A DNA stretch of 64,000 nucleotides from RGIG3002 sp964449325 (GCA_964449325.1 CAYUYJ010000006.1:85773-149772), one strand, 5' to 3'; numbered from the stretch's first letter, positions 1 through 9,853 are shown. The notes: generated by a model not told the origin, from the sequence alone. Made by a program: numbers and translations.

Positions 1-125
1 TCTCCTTTTAGTTTGTGATGGTAATTTCCTAATATTATAGCAGAATGCGGCGGCTTTTCAAGGCAGGCAACAGGGACGGCAGAGGCAGGAGGAACGAACA
101 GAGGCGGGAGGAATATAAAGTCAGG

Positions 126-154
126 TTGACAGGCGAAGACGGTCTCTATATAAT
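126..154 (+). promoter_or_regulatory. Consensus sigma-A promoter
   Basis: TTGACA at 126-131 and TATAAT at 149-154 are separated by exactly 17 bp, a full match to the housekeeping consensus. It would drive the small ORF at 322 and the ATPase gene after it, with an untranslated leader of about 160 nt. Confidence 0.8.
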
Positions 155-219
155 AAGCACATCGGAATATCTTTGTGAAAATTCATTCTACATTTTTATA
201 GTTTGATTCTCGGCATATC

Positions 220-255
220 GCCAATATTTTCACAATTATTCAAGTAAATATTGGC
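220..255 (+). promoter_or_regulatory. Perfect 10-bp inverted repeat in the 5' leader
   Basis: GCCAATATTT (220-229) and AAATATTGGC (246-255) can pair around a 16-nt loop in the transcript from the promoter at 126. There is no T-run after it, so it is not an obvious terminator. It could stabilise the mRNA or bind a regulator; the function is unknown. Confidence 0.5.
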
Positions 256-321
256 AGGTGCAGGGAAATTCATAACTATGTTGAACAGGTAAAACTTCAT
301 TCGGAGGTGAAAGCAGAATAT

Positions 322-567
322 ATGACGTTGGAAGATAAGATTTATTTTGAAAGAGTGGATGAGTTGAAAAATACAGTTTTTGAATTGCTTGGAGAGAGAG
401 GGGAGATTCCGGAAGAAGTGAAACAGAAAATAGAGATGGAAGGGTCGAAAACGGTGGTGAAGGGATGGGTCAAACTGGCGGTTCAAGTGAGTACAATCTG
501 TGAATTCACAGAAAAGATGAATGAAGTAAAAAAGAAAATAATGATTGAATTGAGGGAACAGGAATGA
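322..567 (+). CDS. Small hypothetical protein upstream of an ABC-class ATPase
   Basis: An 81-aa charged protein, mostly helical by appearance, with no signal peptide or membrane segment. I do not recognise a family. The ATG at 322 is preferred, with GGAGG at 303-307 a little far upstream; a GTG at 307 overlaps that Shine-Dalgarno sequence and is less likely. Its last codon overlaps the start of the ATPase gene (ATGA at 564-567), so the two are translationally coupled and probably work together. The consensus promoter at 126-154 serves both. Confidence 0.6.
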   Translation: MTLEDKIYFERVDELKNTVFELLGERGEIPEEVKQKIEMEGSKTVVKGWVKLAVQVSTICEFTEKMNEVKKKIMIELREQE

Positions 568-2285
568 AAAAGTCAGAAGACTTAAGAACAAATTTACGTG
601 CAATAGACCACCGCGGCTATCCGGCATACAAGGAACTAAGAGGACAATACGATTTCAGCGATTATATACTTTCCATCGACCATGTGCAGGGAGACCCTTT
701 TGCGGCACCTTCCAGACTATCGGTGCATGTTCCCATGAAGAAAGCAGCATTTCCGACGGAATATTATAGCGATTATGCAAAGCGGGTGACACTGCAGGAT
801 CATTTGGTGCGACTTTTTGCAAGGCAGATTGCAGAAGGAAGCTTTCAGGCAAAGGGTTCGGGAAAAAGCGGATTGCTGACGGTTTCTAAATGCGGTCAGG
901 AGGTTTTGGAACGGACGGCGTGCCGCATCAGCGACAGTAGTGTTATTGTACGTTTTGAAGCGGGATTTCCGGCTAACGGGCGCTCTATTAATGCAAAGGA
1001 ACTGGAAAAAATGCTTTTTGGAATTTTGCCGGACTGTGTGAAGAAGAGTCTGTATTTTTGCAATATTAACCAAGGGGCTTTAAAGGAAGCAATCGAACTA
1101 TGCGAAGACCAGCAGTTTATCAGAGCACAGCTCCCGGTGTTAGGGCTTTGTGCGTTTGTTGCGGATGGCTCTATCCTGCCAAGACAAAGCGGTGTATCGG
1201 AAAAGCCGCTAAAGGAGGCGGTAGCTTTTAAAAGTCCGGCATCCATGCAGGTGACACTGGAGCTGCCGAATCGGGGAAAGACTACCGGAATGGGAATCCG
1301 AAAAGGAATTACGCTTTTTGTGGGCGGTGGCTATCACGGAAAATCCACGGTGCTGCAGGCATTGCAGAACGGAGTATATAATCATGTTAAGGGTGATGGC
1401 AGAGAACTTGTCATTACGGATGAAAGTGCAGTAAAATTACGGGCAGAGGATGGACGAAGTATTTCCAATGTGGATATTTCACCGTTTATCAGTCACTTAC
1501 CGAACAGAAGGGATACGGCACATTTTTCTACGGAAGATGCCAGCGGAAGTACCTCTCAGGCAGCTGGACTGATGGAGGCTATGGAAAGCGGCAGCAGGCT
1601 GCTTTTAATTGATGAAGACACTTCGGCAACCAACTTTATGATTCGGGACAGGCTTATGCAGCAGGTAATCCACGGAGCAGAAGAACCGATTACACCGTTT
1701 ATCGAGCGAGTCAACAGTCTGTATGAGGATTTTGGAATCTCCACGATTCTGGTGGCCGGCAGCAGCGGTTCTTATTTCCATGTGGCTGACTGTGTGGTGC
1801 AGATGAAGGAGTATGTGCCTTATGATATTACGGAACAGGCGAAAAAGGTAGCCGGTGAATTTGCGGTATTTGAGATGGAAAAGACCAAATTCCCCCAATA
1901 TAACGATAAGCGGATGCCAAAACCGGATTTGGCATTGAAAAGAGAAGAACGGCTGAAAATTAAAGCGTTTGGAAGAGATGAGGTTTCCCTTGCCAAAAAT
2001 ACGGTGGAACTGCGTTATCTGGAACAGCTTAAGGATGAAGAGCAGACACTGGCACTGGGCTGGCTGTTAAAATACTTACAGTTGTTCTTGTTGGACGGCA
2101 AAAAGACACTGGTACAGGCGGTGGATTTGTTGGAAAAACAGCTTGATGGGGACGGACTGGAAAGTCTGTTTGGCAAAGGAGAGGTCAGTGCGTCTCTTGC
2201 GCGCCCGAGAAGACAGGAAATTTTTGCTTGTGTGAACCGATATCGGAAATTATTTTTTAAACCGGAAAACAAAGAAATCACGTAA
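564..2285 (+). CDS. Predicted ATPase of the ABC class (COG3044-type)
   Basis: A 573-aa soluble protein with an ABC-type nucleotide-binding core in its second half. It has a Walker A-like GGGYHGKST near residue 254, a signature-like GSTSQAAGLMEAME, and a Walker B LLLIDEDTSATN near residue 350. There are no membrane segments and no permease neighbour, so it is not a transporter. The family is widespread and conserved in bacteria, but its cellular role is not established. The start overlaps the upstream small gene by 4 nt. No terminator follows before the ileS promoter at 2303. Confidence 0.8.
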   Translation: MKKSEDLRTNLRAIDHRGYPAYKELRGQYDFSDYILSIDHVQGDPFAAPSRLSVHVPMKKAAFPTEYYSDYAKRVTLQDHLVRLFARQIAEGSFQAKGSGKSGLLTVSKCGQEVLERTACRISDSSVIVRFEAGFPANGRSINAKELEKMLFGILPDCVKKSLYFCNINQGALKEAIELCEDQQFIRAQLPVLGLCAFVADGSILPRQSGVSEKPLKEAVAFKSPASMQVTLELPNRGKTTGMGIRKGITLFVGGGYHGKSTVLQALQNGVYNHVKGDGRELVITDESAVKLRAEDGRSISNVDISPFISHLPNRRDTAHFSTEDASGSTSQAAGLMEAMESGSRLLLIDEDTSATNFMIRDRLMQQVIHGAEEPITPFIERVNSLYEDFGISTILVAGSSGSYFHVADCVVQMKEYVPYDITEQAKKVAGEFAVFEMEKTKFPQYNDKRMPKPDLALKREERLKIKAFGRDEVSLAKNTVELRYLEQLKDEEQTLALGWLLKYLQLFLLDGKKTLVQAVDLLEKQLDGDGLESLFGKGEVSASLARPRRQEIFACVNRYRKLFFKPENKEIT

Positions 2286-2302
2286 AAATTCAGCCTAAGG
2301 AA

Positions 2303-2332
2303 TTGACATTTTTACAAGTCCGGCTTTATAAT
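2303..2332 (+). promoter_or_regulatory. Promoter of the T-box/ileS unit
   Basis: TTGACA (2303-2308) and TATAAT (2327-2332) have an 18-bp spacer. It lies just after the upstream stop codon and immediately before the T-box leader. Confidence 0.75.
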
Positions 2333-2339
2333 AAAGAAC

Positions 2340-2624
2340 ATATAAGCAAAGATGTTGACGAAGACAGTAGACAGTAACCGAAGTTTCAGCGAGCCGGAGT
2401 GGGTGAGAGTCCGGTACGAGTAAGTGCTGTTGAATATCCCTTCCGAGTTGCAGGTCTGAAACGGGTAACGTAGTAGGAACTGACGGCTTTCCACCGTTAA
2501 AGGAACGCATATAAAACCGTTAAAGAAATGCTGCATTTCGGCATGGCGAAAAGGGGAGTATGTTTGTAACAGGTGGTATCACGAGATTATTTGACCTCGT
2601 CCTTTTACAGGGCGGGGTCTTTTT
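2340..2624 (+). ncRNA. T-box riboswitch (tRNA-Ile sensing) with terminator
   Basis: This leader of about 285 nt carries the conserved T-box element AGGTGGTATCACG at 2572-2584, directly followed by a terminator: GACCTCGTCC (2593-2602), a 7-nt loop, GGGCGGGGTC (2610-2619) and a T-run. Stem I occupies roughly 2345-2480. The ATC at 2436-2438, in a GAATATCCC context, is the likely isoleucine specifier codon. Uncharged tRNA-Ile should stabilise the antiterminator and allow ileS transcription. Exact helix borders are estimated by eye. Confidence 0.9.
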
Positions 2625-2646
2625 AATGTAAGAAAGGAAGAAAGAA

Positions 2647-5600
2647 ATGTACGAAAAAGTATCCACAAACCTGAATTTCGTAGAACGCGAAAAAAAGACC
2701 TTGGATTTTTGGAATGCCAATGACATTTTCAAAAAAAGTATGGACAGCAGAAAAGAAGGAGAAACCTATACCTTTTATGACGGGCCTCCTACCGCAAACG
2801 GAAAGCCTCATATCGGACACGTTTTGACCCGTGTTATCAAAGATATGATTCCCAGATACCGTACCATGAAGGGTTACATGGTGCCGAGAAAGGCAGGCTG
2901 GGATACCCACGGACTTCCGGTAGAACTGGAAGTGGAAAAACTTCTCGGATTGGATGGAAAAGAACAGATTGAAGAATACGGTTTAGACCCGTTTATTACC
3001 AAATGTAAGGAAAGTGTTTGGAAATACAAAGGAATGTGGGAGGATTTCTCCGGCACGGTTGGTTTCTGGGCTGATATGGATAATCCTTATGTCACTTATC
3101 ATGACGATTATATTGAATCCGAATGGTGGGCATTAAAAGAAATCTGGAACAAAGGTCTTTTATACAAAGGCTTTAAAATTGTACCTTACTGCCCTCGCTG
3201 CGGTACACCGCTTTCCTCTCATGAGGTAGCACAGGGATATAAGGATGTCAAGGAACGTTCTGCGGTTGCACGTTTCAAGGTGAAGGGAGAGGATGCATAT
3301 ATTCTTGCATGGACTACCACACCGTGGACCCTTCCGTCCAACGTGGCACTTTGTGTAAACCCCAATGAAACCTATGCAAAAGTAAAGGCAGCAGACGGTT
3401 GTACCTATTATATGGCAGAGGCGCTTCTTGACAGTGTGTTAGGCAAGCTTGGAAAAGAAGAAAACAAAGAAACCGGAGAAGCCGCTGTAAAGGCTTATGA
3501 GGTTTTGGAAACCTACACAGGAAAAGAGTTGGAATATAAAGAATACGAGCCTTTATTTGATTGTGCAAAAGAAATTTGTGAAAGACAGCACAAAAAAGCA
3601 TACTATGTAACTTGTGACACTTATGTTACATTGACAGACGGTACCGGTGTGGTTCATATTGCACCGGCATTCGGTGAAGATGATGCCAATGTAGGACGCA
3701 AATATGACCTTCCCTTTGTACAGCTTGTAGACGGCAAAGGAGAAATGACCAAGGAAACTCCTTATGCAGGTGTATTCTGTAAAAAAGCTGACCCGATGGT
3801 ATTAAAGGATTTGGAAGAGAAGGGACTGCTCTTTGATGCACCGAAATTTGAACACAGCTATCCTCATTGCTGGCGCTGTGATACACCGCTTATTTATTAT
3901 GCAAGAGAATCATGGTTCATCAAAATGACAGCGGTAAAGGATGATTTAATCCGTAACAACAACACCATCAACTGGATTCCCGAATCCATCGGTAAAGGAC
4001 GTTTCGGTGATTGGCTGGAGAATATTCAGGACTGGGGTATTTCCCGTAACCGTTACTGGGGTACGCCGCTCAATGTCTGGGAATGCGAATGCGGTCACAT
4101 GCATTGCGTTGGAAGCCGTGAAGAACTGGAAAAATTAAGCGGTAATCCGGAGGCAAAGACGGTAGAACTTCACAGACCGTACATTGATGCGATTACTTTC
4201 CCTTGTGAAAAATGTGGGAAAACGATGCATCGCGTACCGGAGGTTATTGACTGTTGGTTTGATTCGGGAGCAATGCCTTTTGCACAGCATCATTATCCGT
4301 TTGAAAACAAGGAATTATTTGAAAAACAGTTCCCGGCACAGTTTATTTCCGAGGCGGTAGACCAGACAAGAGGATGGTTCTATTCTCTGCTTGCTGAGTC
4401 CACTCTGTTATTTAACAAAGCGCCTTATGAAAATGTTATCGTGCTTGGACATGTGCAGGATGAAAACGGACAGAAAATGAGTAAATCCAAAGGAAATGCA
4501 GTAGACCCGTTCGATGCACTTGCTACCTACGGAGCCGATGCTATTCGCTGGTACTTCTACATTAATTCCGCACCATGGTTGCCGAATCGTTTCCACGGAA
4601 AAGCCGTACAGGAAGGACAGCGTAAATTCATGGGTACACTTTGGAATACCTATGCATTCTTCGTGCTGTACGCCAACATTGACGAGTTTGATGCAACCAA
4701 GTACAGTCTGGATTACGACAAACTTACCGTTATGGATAAATGGCTGCTTTCCAAATTAAACAGTTTGATTACCGAGGTGGATACTAATCTGGAAAATTAC
4801 CGGATTCCGGAGGCTGCAAGAGCACTGGAGAGCTTTGTGGATGATATGAGTAACTGGTATGTCAGAAGAAGTCGTGAGCGTTTCTGGGCGAAAGGCATGG
4901 AGCAGGATAAAATTAATGCATATATGACCCTTTACACTGCTCTCGTTACTGTATGTAAGGTGGCAGCGCCGATGATTCCGTTTATGACAGAAGACATTTA
5001 TCAGAATCTGGTAAGAAGTATTGATAAAAATGCACCGGAAAGTATTCATCTGTGTGACTATCCGAAGGCAGATGCTGCTTTTGTAGATAAAAAACTGGAA
5101 GAGGATATGGATGAAGTATTGAAGGTTGTTGTGATGGGGCGTGCCTGCCGTAATGCAGCAAACATCAAGAATCGTCAGCCGATTGGCAATATGTTCATTA
5201 AAGCTCCTCATGCACTGGATGAGTTTTATCAGGCAATTATCGAGGAAGAACTGAATGTGAAAGCAGTGACCTTTACCGATGATGTAAGAGACTTCACAAG
5301 TTATACCTTTAAGCCTCAGCTTCGTACTGTTGGACCGAAATATGGAAAACAGCTTGGCGGCATCCAGAAAACACTTGCTTCCTTAGACGGCAATTCTGCG
5401 ATGGATGAGTTGAAAACAAACGGTGCACTGAAATTTGATGTGAACGGTGTGGAAGTTGCTTTGGCAGAAGAAGATTTGTTAATTGAAATGAGTCAGAAAG
5501 AGGGCTATGTTTCCGAGGCAGATAATACGGTAACGGTCGTATTGGATACGAACATGACGGAAGCACTGATTGAGGAAGGTTTTGTACTGGAATTAATCAG

Positions 5601-5829
5601 TAAAATCCAAACCATGCGTAAGGAATCTGAAGAAAATTTACAGGTAACAGACCATATTAAAGTGTCTGTTAACGGAAATGAGAAGCTGGCTGCTATCGTG
5701 GAAGCAAACAAAGAAGCAATTGCCGGAAAGGTGCTTGCTGATGTTCTGACCGCGGGAGAAAACTTCAAAACAGCAAAGGAATGGAATGTAAACGGTGAGA
5801 ATGTAACGATTTCTATGGAGAGAGTATAG
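2647..5829 (+). CDS. ileS: Isoleucyl-tRNA synthetase
   Basis: This class Ia synthetase of 1060 aa charges tRNA-Ile in the cytoplasm. It has the HIGH motif at residues 55-58 (KPHIGHVL), the KMSKS motif at residues 610-614 (KMSKSKGN), a connective editing domain between them and a C-terminal anticodon-binding region. The length of about 1060 and KMSKSKGN point to the long eukaryote-like type 2 IleRS, the type associated in the literature with mupirocin tolerance, rather than the ~920-aa type 1. The HIGH motif is canonical. The start follows AGAAAGGAAG and the gene is under T-box control. Confidence 0.97.
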   Translation: MYEKVSTNLNFVEREKKTLDFWNANDIFKKSMDSRKEGETYTFYDGPPTANGKPHIGHVLTRVIKDMIPRYRTMKGYMVPRKAGWDTHGLPVELEVEKLLGLDGKEQIEEYGLDPFITKCKESVWKYKGMWEDFSGTVGFWADMDNPYVTYHDDYIESEWWALKEIWNKGLLYKGFKIVPYCPRCGTPLSSHEVAQGYKDVKERSAVARFKVKGEDAYILAWTTTPWTLPSNVALCVNPNETYAKVKAADGCTYYMAEALLDSVLGKLGKEENKETGEAAVKAYEVLETYTGKELEYKEYEPLFDCAKEICERQHKKAYYVTCDTYVTLTDGTGVVHIAPAFGEDDANVGRKYDLPFVQLVDGKGEMTKETPYAGVFCKKADPMVLKDLEEKGLLFDAPKFEHSYPHCWRCDTPLIYYARESWFIKMTAVKDDLIRNNNTINWIPESIGKGRFGDWLENIQDWGISRNRYWGTPLNVWECECGHMHCVGSREELEKLSGNPEAKTVELHRPYIDAITFPCEKCGKTMHRVPEVIDCWFDSGAMPFAQHHYPFENKELFEKQFPAQFISEAVDQTRGWFYSLLAESTLLFNKAPYENVIVLGHVQDENGQKMSKSKGNAVDPFDALATYGADAIRWYFYINSAPWLPNRFHGKAVQEGQRKFMGTLWNTYAFFVLYANIDEFDATKYSLDYDKLTVMDKWLLSKLNSLITEVDTNLENYRIPEAARALESFVDDMSNWYVRRSRERFWAKGMEQDKINAYMTLYTALVTVCKVAAPMIPFMTEDIYQNLVRSIDKNAPESIHLCDYPKADAAFVDKKLEEDMDEVLKVVVMGRACRNAANIKNRQPIGNMFIKAPHALDEFYQAIIEEELNVKAVTFTDDVRDFTSYTFKPQLRTVGPKYGKQLGGIQKTLASLDGNSAMDELKTNGALKFDVNGVEVALAEEDLLIEMSQKEGYVSEADNTVTVVLDTNMTEALIEEGFVLELISKIQTMRKESEENLQVTDHIKVSVNGNEKLAAIVEANKEAIAGKVLADVLTAGENFKTAKEWNVNGENVTISMERV

Positions 5830-5869
5830 ATTTTTCGACAATTTTCGGCAAATTTACAGTCAATTTACT

Positions 5870-5897
5870 TTGCAAATGAAAAGAAATCGGCTATACT
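5870..5897 (+). promoter_or_regulatory. Promoter of glgP
   Basis: TTGCAA (5870-5875), a 16-bp spacer and TATACT (5892-5897) lie 35 bp upstream of the glgP start in a gene-free gap after ileS. Confidence 0.6.
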
Positions 5898-5931
5898 ATA
5901 GAATAGCGGAGCAAATGAAGGAGGAACCTGT

Positions 5932-8433
5932 ATGGCTAAAGTGAAAAAAATGACCTTTGATAAAGAACTTTTTAAAAGAAGTGTTCTATATAATGTAAAA
6001 ACTCTTTATCGTAAAACGTTGGAGGAAGCAACTGAACAGCAGATTTTTCAGGCAGTTTCCTATGCGATTAAAGATGATATTATTGACCATTGGTTAGAAA
6101 CCCAGAAAGCATATGAAAAAGAAGATCCGAAAACCGTGTATTATTTGTCCATGGAATTTCTGATGGGTCGTGCATTAGGCAACAATCTGATTAACTTGCA
6201 GGCGTATGATGAAGTAAAGGAAGCTTTAAAAGAACTTGGACTGAACATTAATGCAGTAGAAGATCAGGAGCCGGATGCAGCGTTAGGAAATGGTGGTTTA
6301 GGACGTCTCGCCGCATGTTTTTTGGATTCTCTTGCAACTCTGGGATATCCTGCATATGGTTGTGGTATCCGTTATCGTTACGGTATGTTCAAACAGGAAA
6401 TCCGTGACGGTTATCAGGTAGAAGTACCGGATGTCTGGCTTGCAGACGGCAATCCGTTCGAACTTCGCAGAAGCGAGTATGCAAAAGAAGTAAAATTCGG
6501 CGGTTATGTTAACGTTTATATTGATGAAAACGGAAGAAGCAACTTCGTTCAGGAGGGGTATCAGTCCGTACAGGCAATTCCTTATGATATGCCTATCGTG
6601 GGCTACGGCAATGGAATTGTAAATACGCTTCGAATCTGGGATGCACAGCCTATTGAATGCTTCCAGCTTGATTCCTTTGATAAGGGTGATTATCAAAAAG
6701 CGGTAGAGCAGGAAAACCTTGCCAAGAATATTGTTGAGGTACTTTACCCGAATGACAATCATTATGCCGGAAAAGAATTACGTTTAAAACAGCAGTATTT
6801 CTTTATTTCCGCATCCGTACAGGAAGCAGTGGCAAAATATATGCGTACCCACAAGGATATCCGTAAATTCCACGAGAAAGTAACGTTCCAGTTGAACGAT
6901 ACACATCCTACCGTTGCTATTGCGGAACTGATGCGTATTTTGATGGACGAACATCATTTATCATGGGATGAAGCATGGGAAGTAACAACCAAGACTTGTG
7001 CTTATACGAACCATACCATTATGGCAGAAGCTTTGGAAAAATGGCCTATTGAGCTGTTCTCCAGATTACTTCCGAGAATTTATCAGATTGTGGAAGAGAT
7101 TAACCGTCGTTTCATTGCACAGATTGAGCAGAAGTATGGTGCAGACCAGAACGTATGCCGGGAAAAAATCCGTAAAATGGCAGTTATTTATGACGGTCAG
7201 GTCAAAATGGCGCATCTTGCTATCGTAGCAGGTTATTCTGTAAACGGTGTAGCAAGACTGCATACGGAGATTTTGAAAAATCAGGAATTAAAAGATTTCT
7301 ATGAAATGATGCCGGAGAAATTCAACAACAAGACAAACGGTATCACACAGAGAAGATTCTTATTACACGGAAATCCGCTGCTTGCGAAATGGGTAACGGA
7401 ACATGTTGGAAATGACTGGATTACTGACCTGCCGAAAATCAATAAGCTGAAGGTGTATGCGGATGATGAAAAGGCACAGCAGGAATTCATGAATATCAAA
7501 TACCGTAACAAGGTAAGACTTGCGGAATATATTATGGAGCACAACGGTATTGAAGTAGACCCTCGTTCTATTTTCGATGTACAGGTAAAACGTCTCCATG
7601 AGTATAAGCGTCAGCTTTTGAATATTCTTCATGTTATGTATTTATACAATGAATTAAAAGAGCATCCGGAAATGGATTTCTATCCGAGAACTTTTATTTT
7701 CGGAGCTAAGGCGGCAGCAGGGTACCGGAATGCAAAGCTTACGATTAAGCTGATTAACGCTGTTGCAGATGTAGTGAATAATGACCCGGCAATTCATGGA
7801 AAGATTAAAGTTGTATTTATTGAAAATTACCGTGTTTCCAATGCGGAAATTATTTTTGCGGCAGCAGATGTGTCTGAGCAGATTTCCACAGCAAGTAAGG
7901 AAGCTTCCGGTACAGGTAATATGAAATTTATGTTAAACGGTGCGCTGACCCTCGGAACTATGGACGGTGCAAACGTAGAAATCGTGGAAGAGGTTGGCGA
8001 GGAAAATGCCTTTATCTTCGGTTTAAGCTCTGACGAGGTTATTCGTTATGAAAATTACGGTGGATACAACCCGATGGAAATTTTCAACAATGACCCGGAT
8101 ATAAGAAAAGTATTGATGCAGTTGATTAACGGAACTTTTGCACCACATGATCCGGAACTGTTCCGTCCGTTGTATAATTCTCTGTTGAATACACAGAGTA
8201 CATCGAAAGCAGATACTTACTTTATCTTGAAGGACTTCAAGTCTTATGCGGAAGCACAGAGAAAAGTAGAGAAGGCTTACAGAAATGAGGCAGGCTGGGC
8301 AAAGAGTGCGATTCTCAATGTGGCTTGCTCCGGTAAATTTACATCTGACAGAACAATTCAGCAGTATGTCGATGAAATCTGGCATTTGGATAAGGTTGTT
8401 TTGGATGAAGTGAGAGTAAAAACTGAAAAATAA
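5932..8433 (+). CDS. glgP: Glycogen/alpha-glucan phosphorylase
   Basis: This 833-aa GT35 phosphorylase releases glucose-1-phosphate from glycogen or maltodextrins using pyridoxal phosphate. The PLP-site motif EASGTGNMKF lies near residues 657-666, with the Schiff-base lysine at about K665, and is followed by GALTLGTMDGANVEI. The N-terminal EPDAALGNGGLGRLAACFLDS is also typical. The length matches the family. The start is preceded by AAGGAGG. It is monocistronic, with its own promoter and a terminator at 8464-8510, and is not in a glg operon here. Confidence 0.97.
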   Translation: MAKVKKMTFDKELFKRSVLYNVKTLYRKTLEEATEQQIFQAVSYAIKDDIIDHWLETQKAYEKEDPKTVYYLSMEFLMGRALGNNLINLQAYDEVKEALKELGLNINAVEDQEPDAALGNGGLGRLAACFLDSLATLGYPAYGCGIRYRYGMFKQEIRDGYQVEVPDVWLADGNPFELRRSEYAKEVKFGGYVNVYIDENGRSNFVQEGYQSVQAIPYDMPIVGYGNGIVNTLRIWDAQPIECFQLDSFDKGDYQKAVEQENLAKNIVEVLYPNDNHYAGKELRLKQQYFFISASVQEAVAKYMRTHKDIRKFHEKVTFQLNDTHPTVAIAELMRILMDEHHLSWDEAWEVTTKTCAYTNHTIMAEALEKWPIELFSRLLPRIYQIVEEINRRFIAQIEQKYGADQNVCREKIRKMAVIYDGQVKMAHLAIVAGYSVNGVARLHTEILKNQELKDFYEMMPEKFNNKTNGITQRRFLLHGNPLLAKWVTEHVGNDWITDLPKINKLKVYADDEKAQQEFMNIKYRNKVRLAEYIMEHNGIEVDPRSIFDVQVKRLHEYKRQLLNILHVMYLYNELKEHPEMDFYPRTFIFGAKAAAGYRNAKLTIKLINAVADVVNNDPAIHGKIKVVFIENYRVSNAEIIFAAADVSEQISTASKEASGTGNMKFMLNGALTLGTMDGANVEIVEEVGEENAFIFGLSSDEVIRYENYGGYNPMEIFNNDPDIRKVLMQLINGTFAPHDPELFRPLYNSLLNTQSTSKADTYFILKDFKSYAEAQRKVEKAYRNEAGWAKSAILNVACSGKFTSDRTIQQYVDEIWHLDKVVLDEVRVKTEK

Positions 8434-8463
8434 AATAATGCGGCTGTTGTAGATAGCCGTCAC

Positions 8464-8510
8464 AAACCGGCAGGTTCCCATGAATAAACATGGTAATCTG
8501 TCGGTTTTCT
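8464..8510 (+). terminator. Terminator of glgP
   Basis: The stem AAACCGGCAGGTTCCCATG (8464-8482) faces CATGGTAATCTGTCGGTTTT (8489-8508) with a 6-nt loop, wobble pairs and a T-rich tail. Between this and the pseudogene at 8663 I see no feature. Confidence 0.75.
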
Positions 8511-8662
8511 TATGCCTGAATCTGTAGCTATGAACACAGACCTCTTGGAAGGTATTCAGCAGTTTTTGTATATTGAGAATGTCAAAAGCGAATTGAATAA
8601 TTCAAGAGCGTTTGTTATAATTTATCTGCAATGGTAATGCTTATATTTAGTGGAACGGCAGG

Positions 8663-8789
8663 AGTAACAACAAATGGATCGCCCAAATTGGTAAAAATGA
8701 CAATGTTTCTACGGAAGCATAAGATTTGTAAAGCACTCGATTGTCAGCTTGATGATATTATGGAATTGGTAGATGAAGTTAGTGCGTAG
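8663..8789 (+). pseudogene. Remnant of a small XRE-type (HTH_26-like) regulator
   Basis: One frame from 8663 reads NNKWIAQIGKNDNVSTEA and then hits a stop. A second frame resumes with KICKALDCQLDDIMELVDEVSA and ends at TAG 8787-8789. Joined, they match the C-terminal half of the short HTH regulators that end in KICKALxCQLDDIME. A small deletion near 8725 breaks the frame, and the N-terminal half is missing. A 52-codon ORF from ATG 8631 contains only the second part. It sits directly upstream of the methyltransferase, where an R-M control gene would be expected. Confidence 0.65.
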
Positions 8790-8818
8790 TAATATAAAAT
8801 GAAAGATAGGACGAAAAA

Positions 8819-9853
8819 ATGTACACATCAATAGAGCTGTTTGCAGGAGCCGGTGGACTGGCATTAGGAGTTGAAAAGGCAGGATTCAATACAATTGGAT
8901 TAATAGAATTTGATAAAGACGCGGCTGACACTTTAAAGAAAAATCGCCCGAATTGGAATGTTATTCATGATGATATTGCAAATATTTCAGCATTAGACTT
9001 AGAAGAATATTTTGGAATTAAGTCAGAGGAATTAGACTTGTTATCCGGAGGAGCACCTTGCCAGGCATTTTCTTATGCGGGAAAGAGATTAGGTCTTGAA
9101 GATGCAAGGGGAACATTGTTTTATCATTATGCGTTGTTTTTGGAAAAGTTACAGCCCAAAATGTTTCTCTTTGAAAATGTAAGAGGATTGTTGACTCATG
9201 ATAAGGGGAAAACATATGCTACAATGCTCGAAATTTTTGCTAACGCAGGCTATACAATTGTTAAGCAGGTTTTGAATGCTTGGGATTATGGAGCACCGCA
9301 GAAAAGAGAACGATTGATTACAATCGGAATTAGAAATGATTTGGTAGATAAGACAGAGTTTCAATTCCCGAAGCCACATGAATATAAACCGGTATTAAGA
9401 GATGTTTTATTAGATTGCCCGAAAGGACCAGGCGTTCCATATGGAGAGAAGAAGCGTAAGATTTTTGAACTTGTTCCGCCGGGAGGATATTGGAGAGACA
9501 TTGACCCTGAAGTGGCAAAAGAATATATGAAGAGTTGTTGGGAAATGGAGGGCGGAAGAACTGGAATTTTGAGAAGGATGAGCTTGGACGAACCGTCCCT
9601 GACAGTTTTAACCTCACCATCACAGAAGCAAACGGAAAGATGTCATCCGCTTGAAGCAAGACCTTTTACTGTAAGGGAAAATGCCAGATGCCAGACGTTC
9701 CCGGATGAGTGGGAATTTTGTGGAAATGTTTCGTCACAGTATAAGCAGGTGGGAAATGCAGTACCGGTAAGCCTGGCATATGAAGTTGCCAGAGAAATTT
9801 ACAATTCATTGCAATTACTTGAAAAAAACGAAAGGACTAAAAAGGTTATATGA
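8819..9853 (+). CDS. DNA (cytosine-5) methyltransferase of a type II R-M system
   Basis: This 344-aa C5 methyltransferase is the protective half of the R-M pair. All major motifs are visible: I (FAGAGGLALG, near residue 8), IV (GGAPCQAFSYAG, catalytic Cys81), VI (ENVRG), VIII (QKRERLITIG), IX and X (QVGNAVPVSLA). It overlaps the next gene by 4 nt (ATGA at 9850). The neighbouring Eco47II-type endonuclease suggests the target GGNCC, which is inference. There is no obvious strong promoter; the gene may have relied on the upstream regulator that is now broken. Confidence 0.93.
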   Translation: MYTSIELFAGAGGLALGVEKAGFNTIGLIEFDKDAADTLKKNRPNWNVIHDDIANISALDLEEYFGIKSEELDLLSGGAPCQAFSYAGKRLGLEDARGTLFYHYALFLEKLQPKMFLFENVRGLLTHDKGKTYATMLEIFANAGYTIVKQVLNAWDYGAPQKRERLITIGIRNDLVDKTEFQFPKPHEYKPVLRDVLLDCPKGPGVPYGEKKRKIFELVPPGGYWRDIDPEVAKEYMKSCWEMEGGRTGILRRMSLDEPSLTVLTSPSQKQTERCHPLEARPFTVRENARCQTFPDEWEFCGNVSSQYKQVGNAVPVSLAYEVAREIYNSLQLLEKNERTKKVI

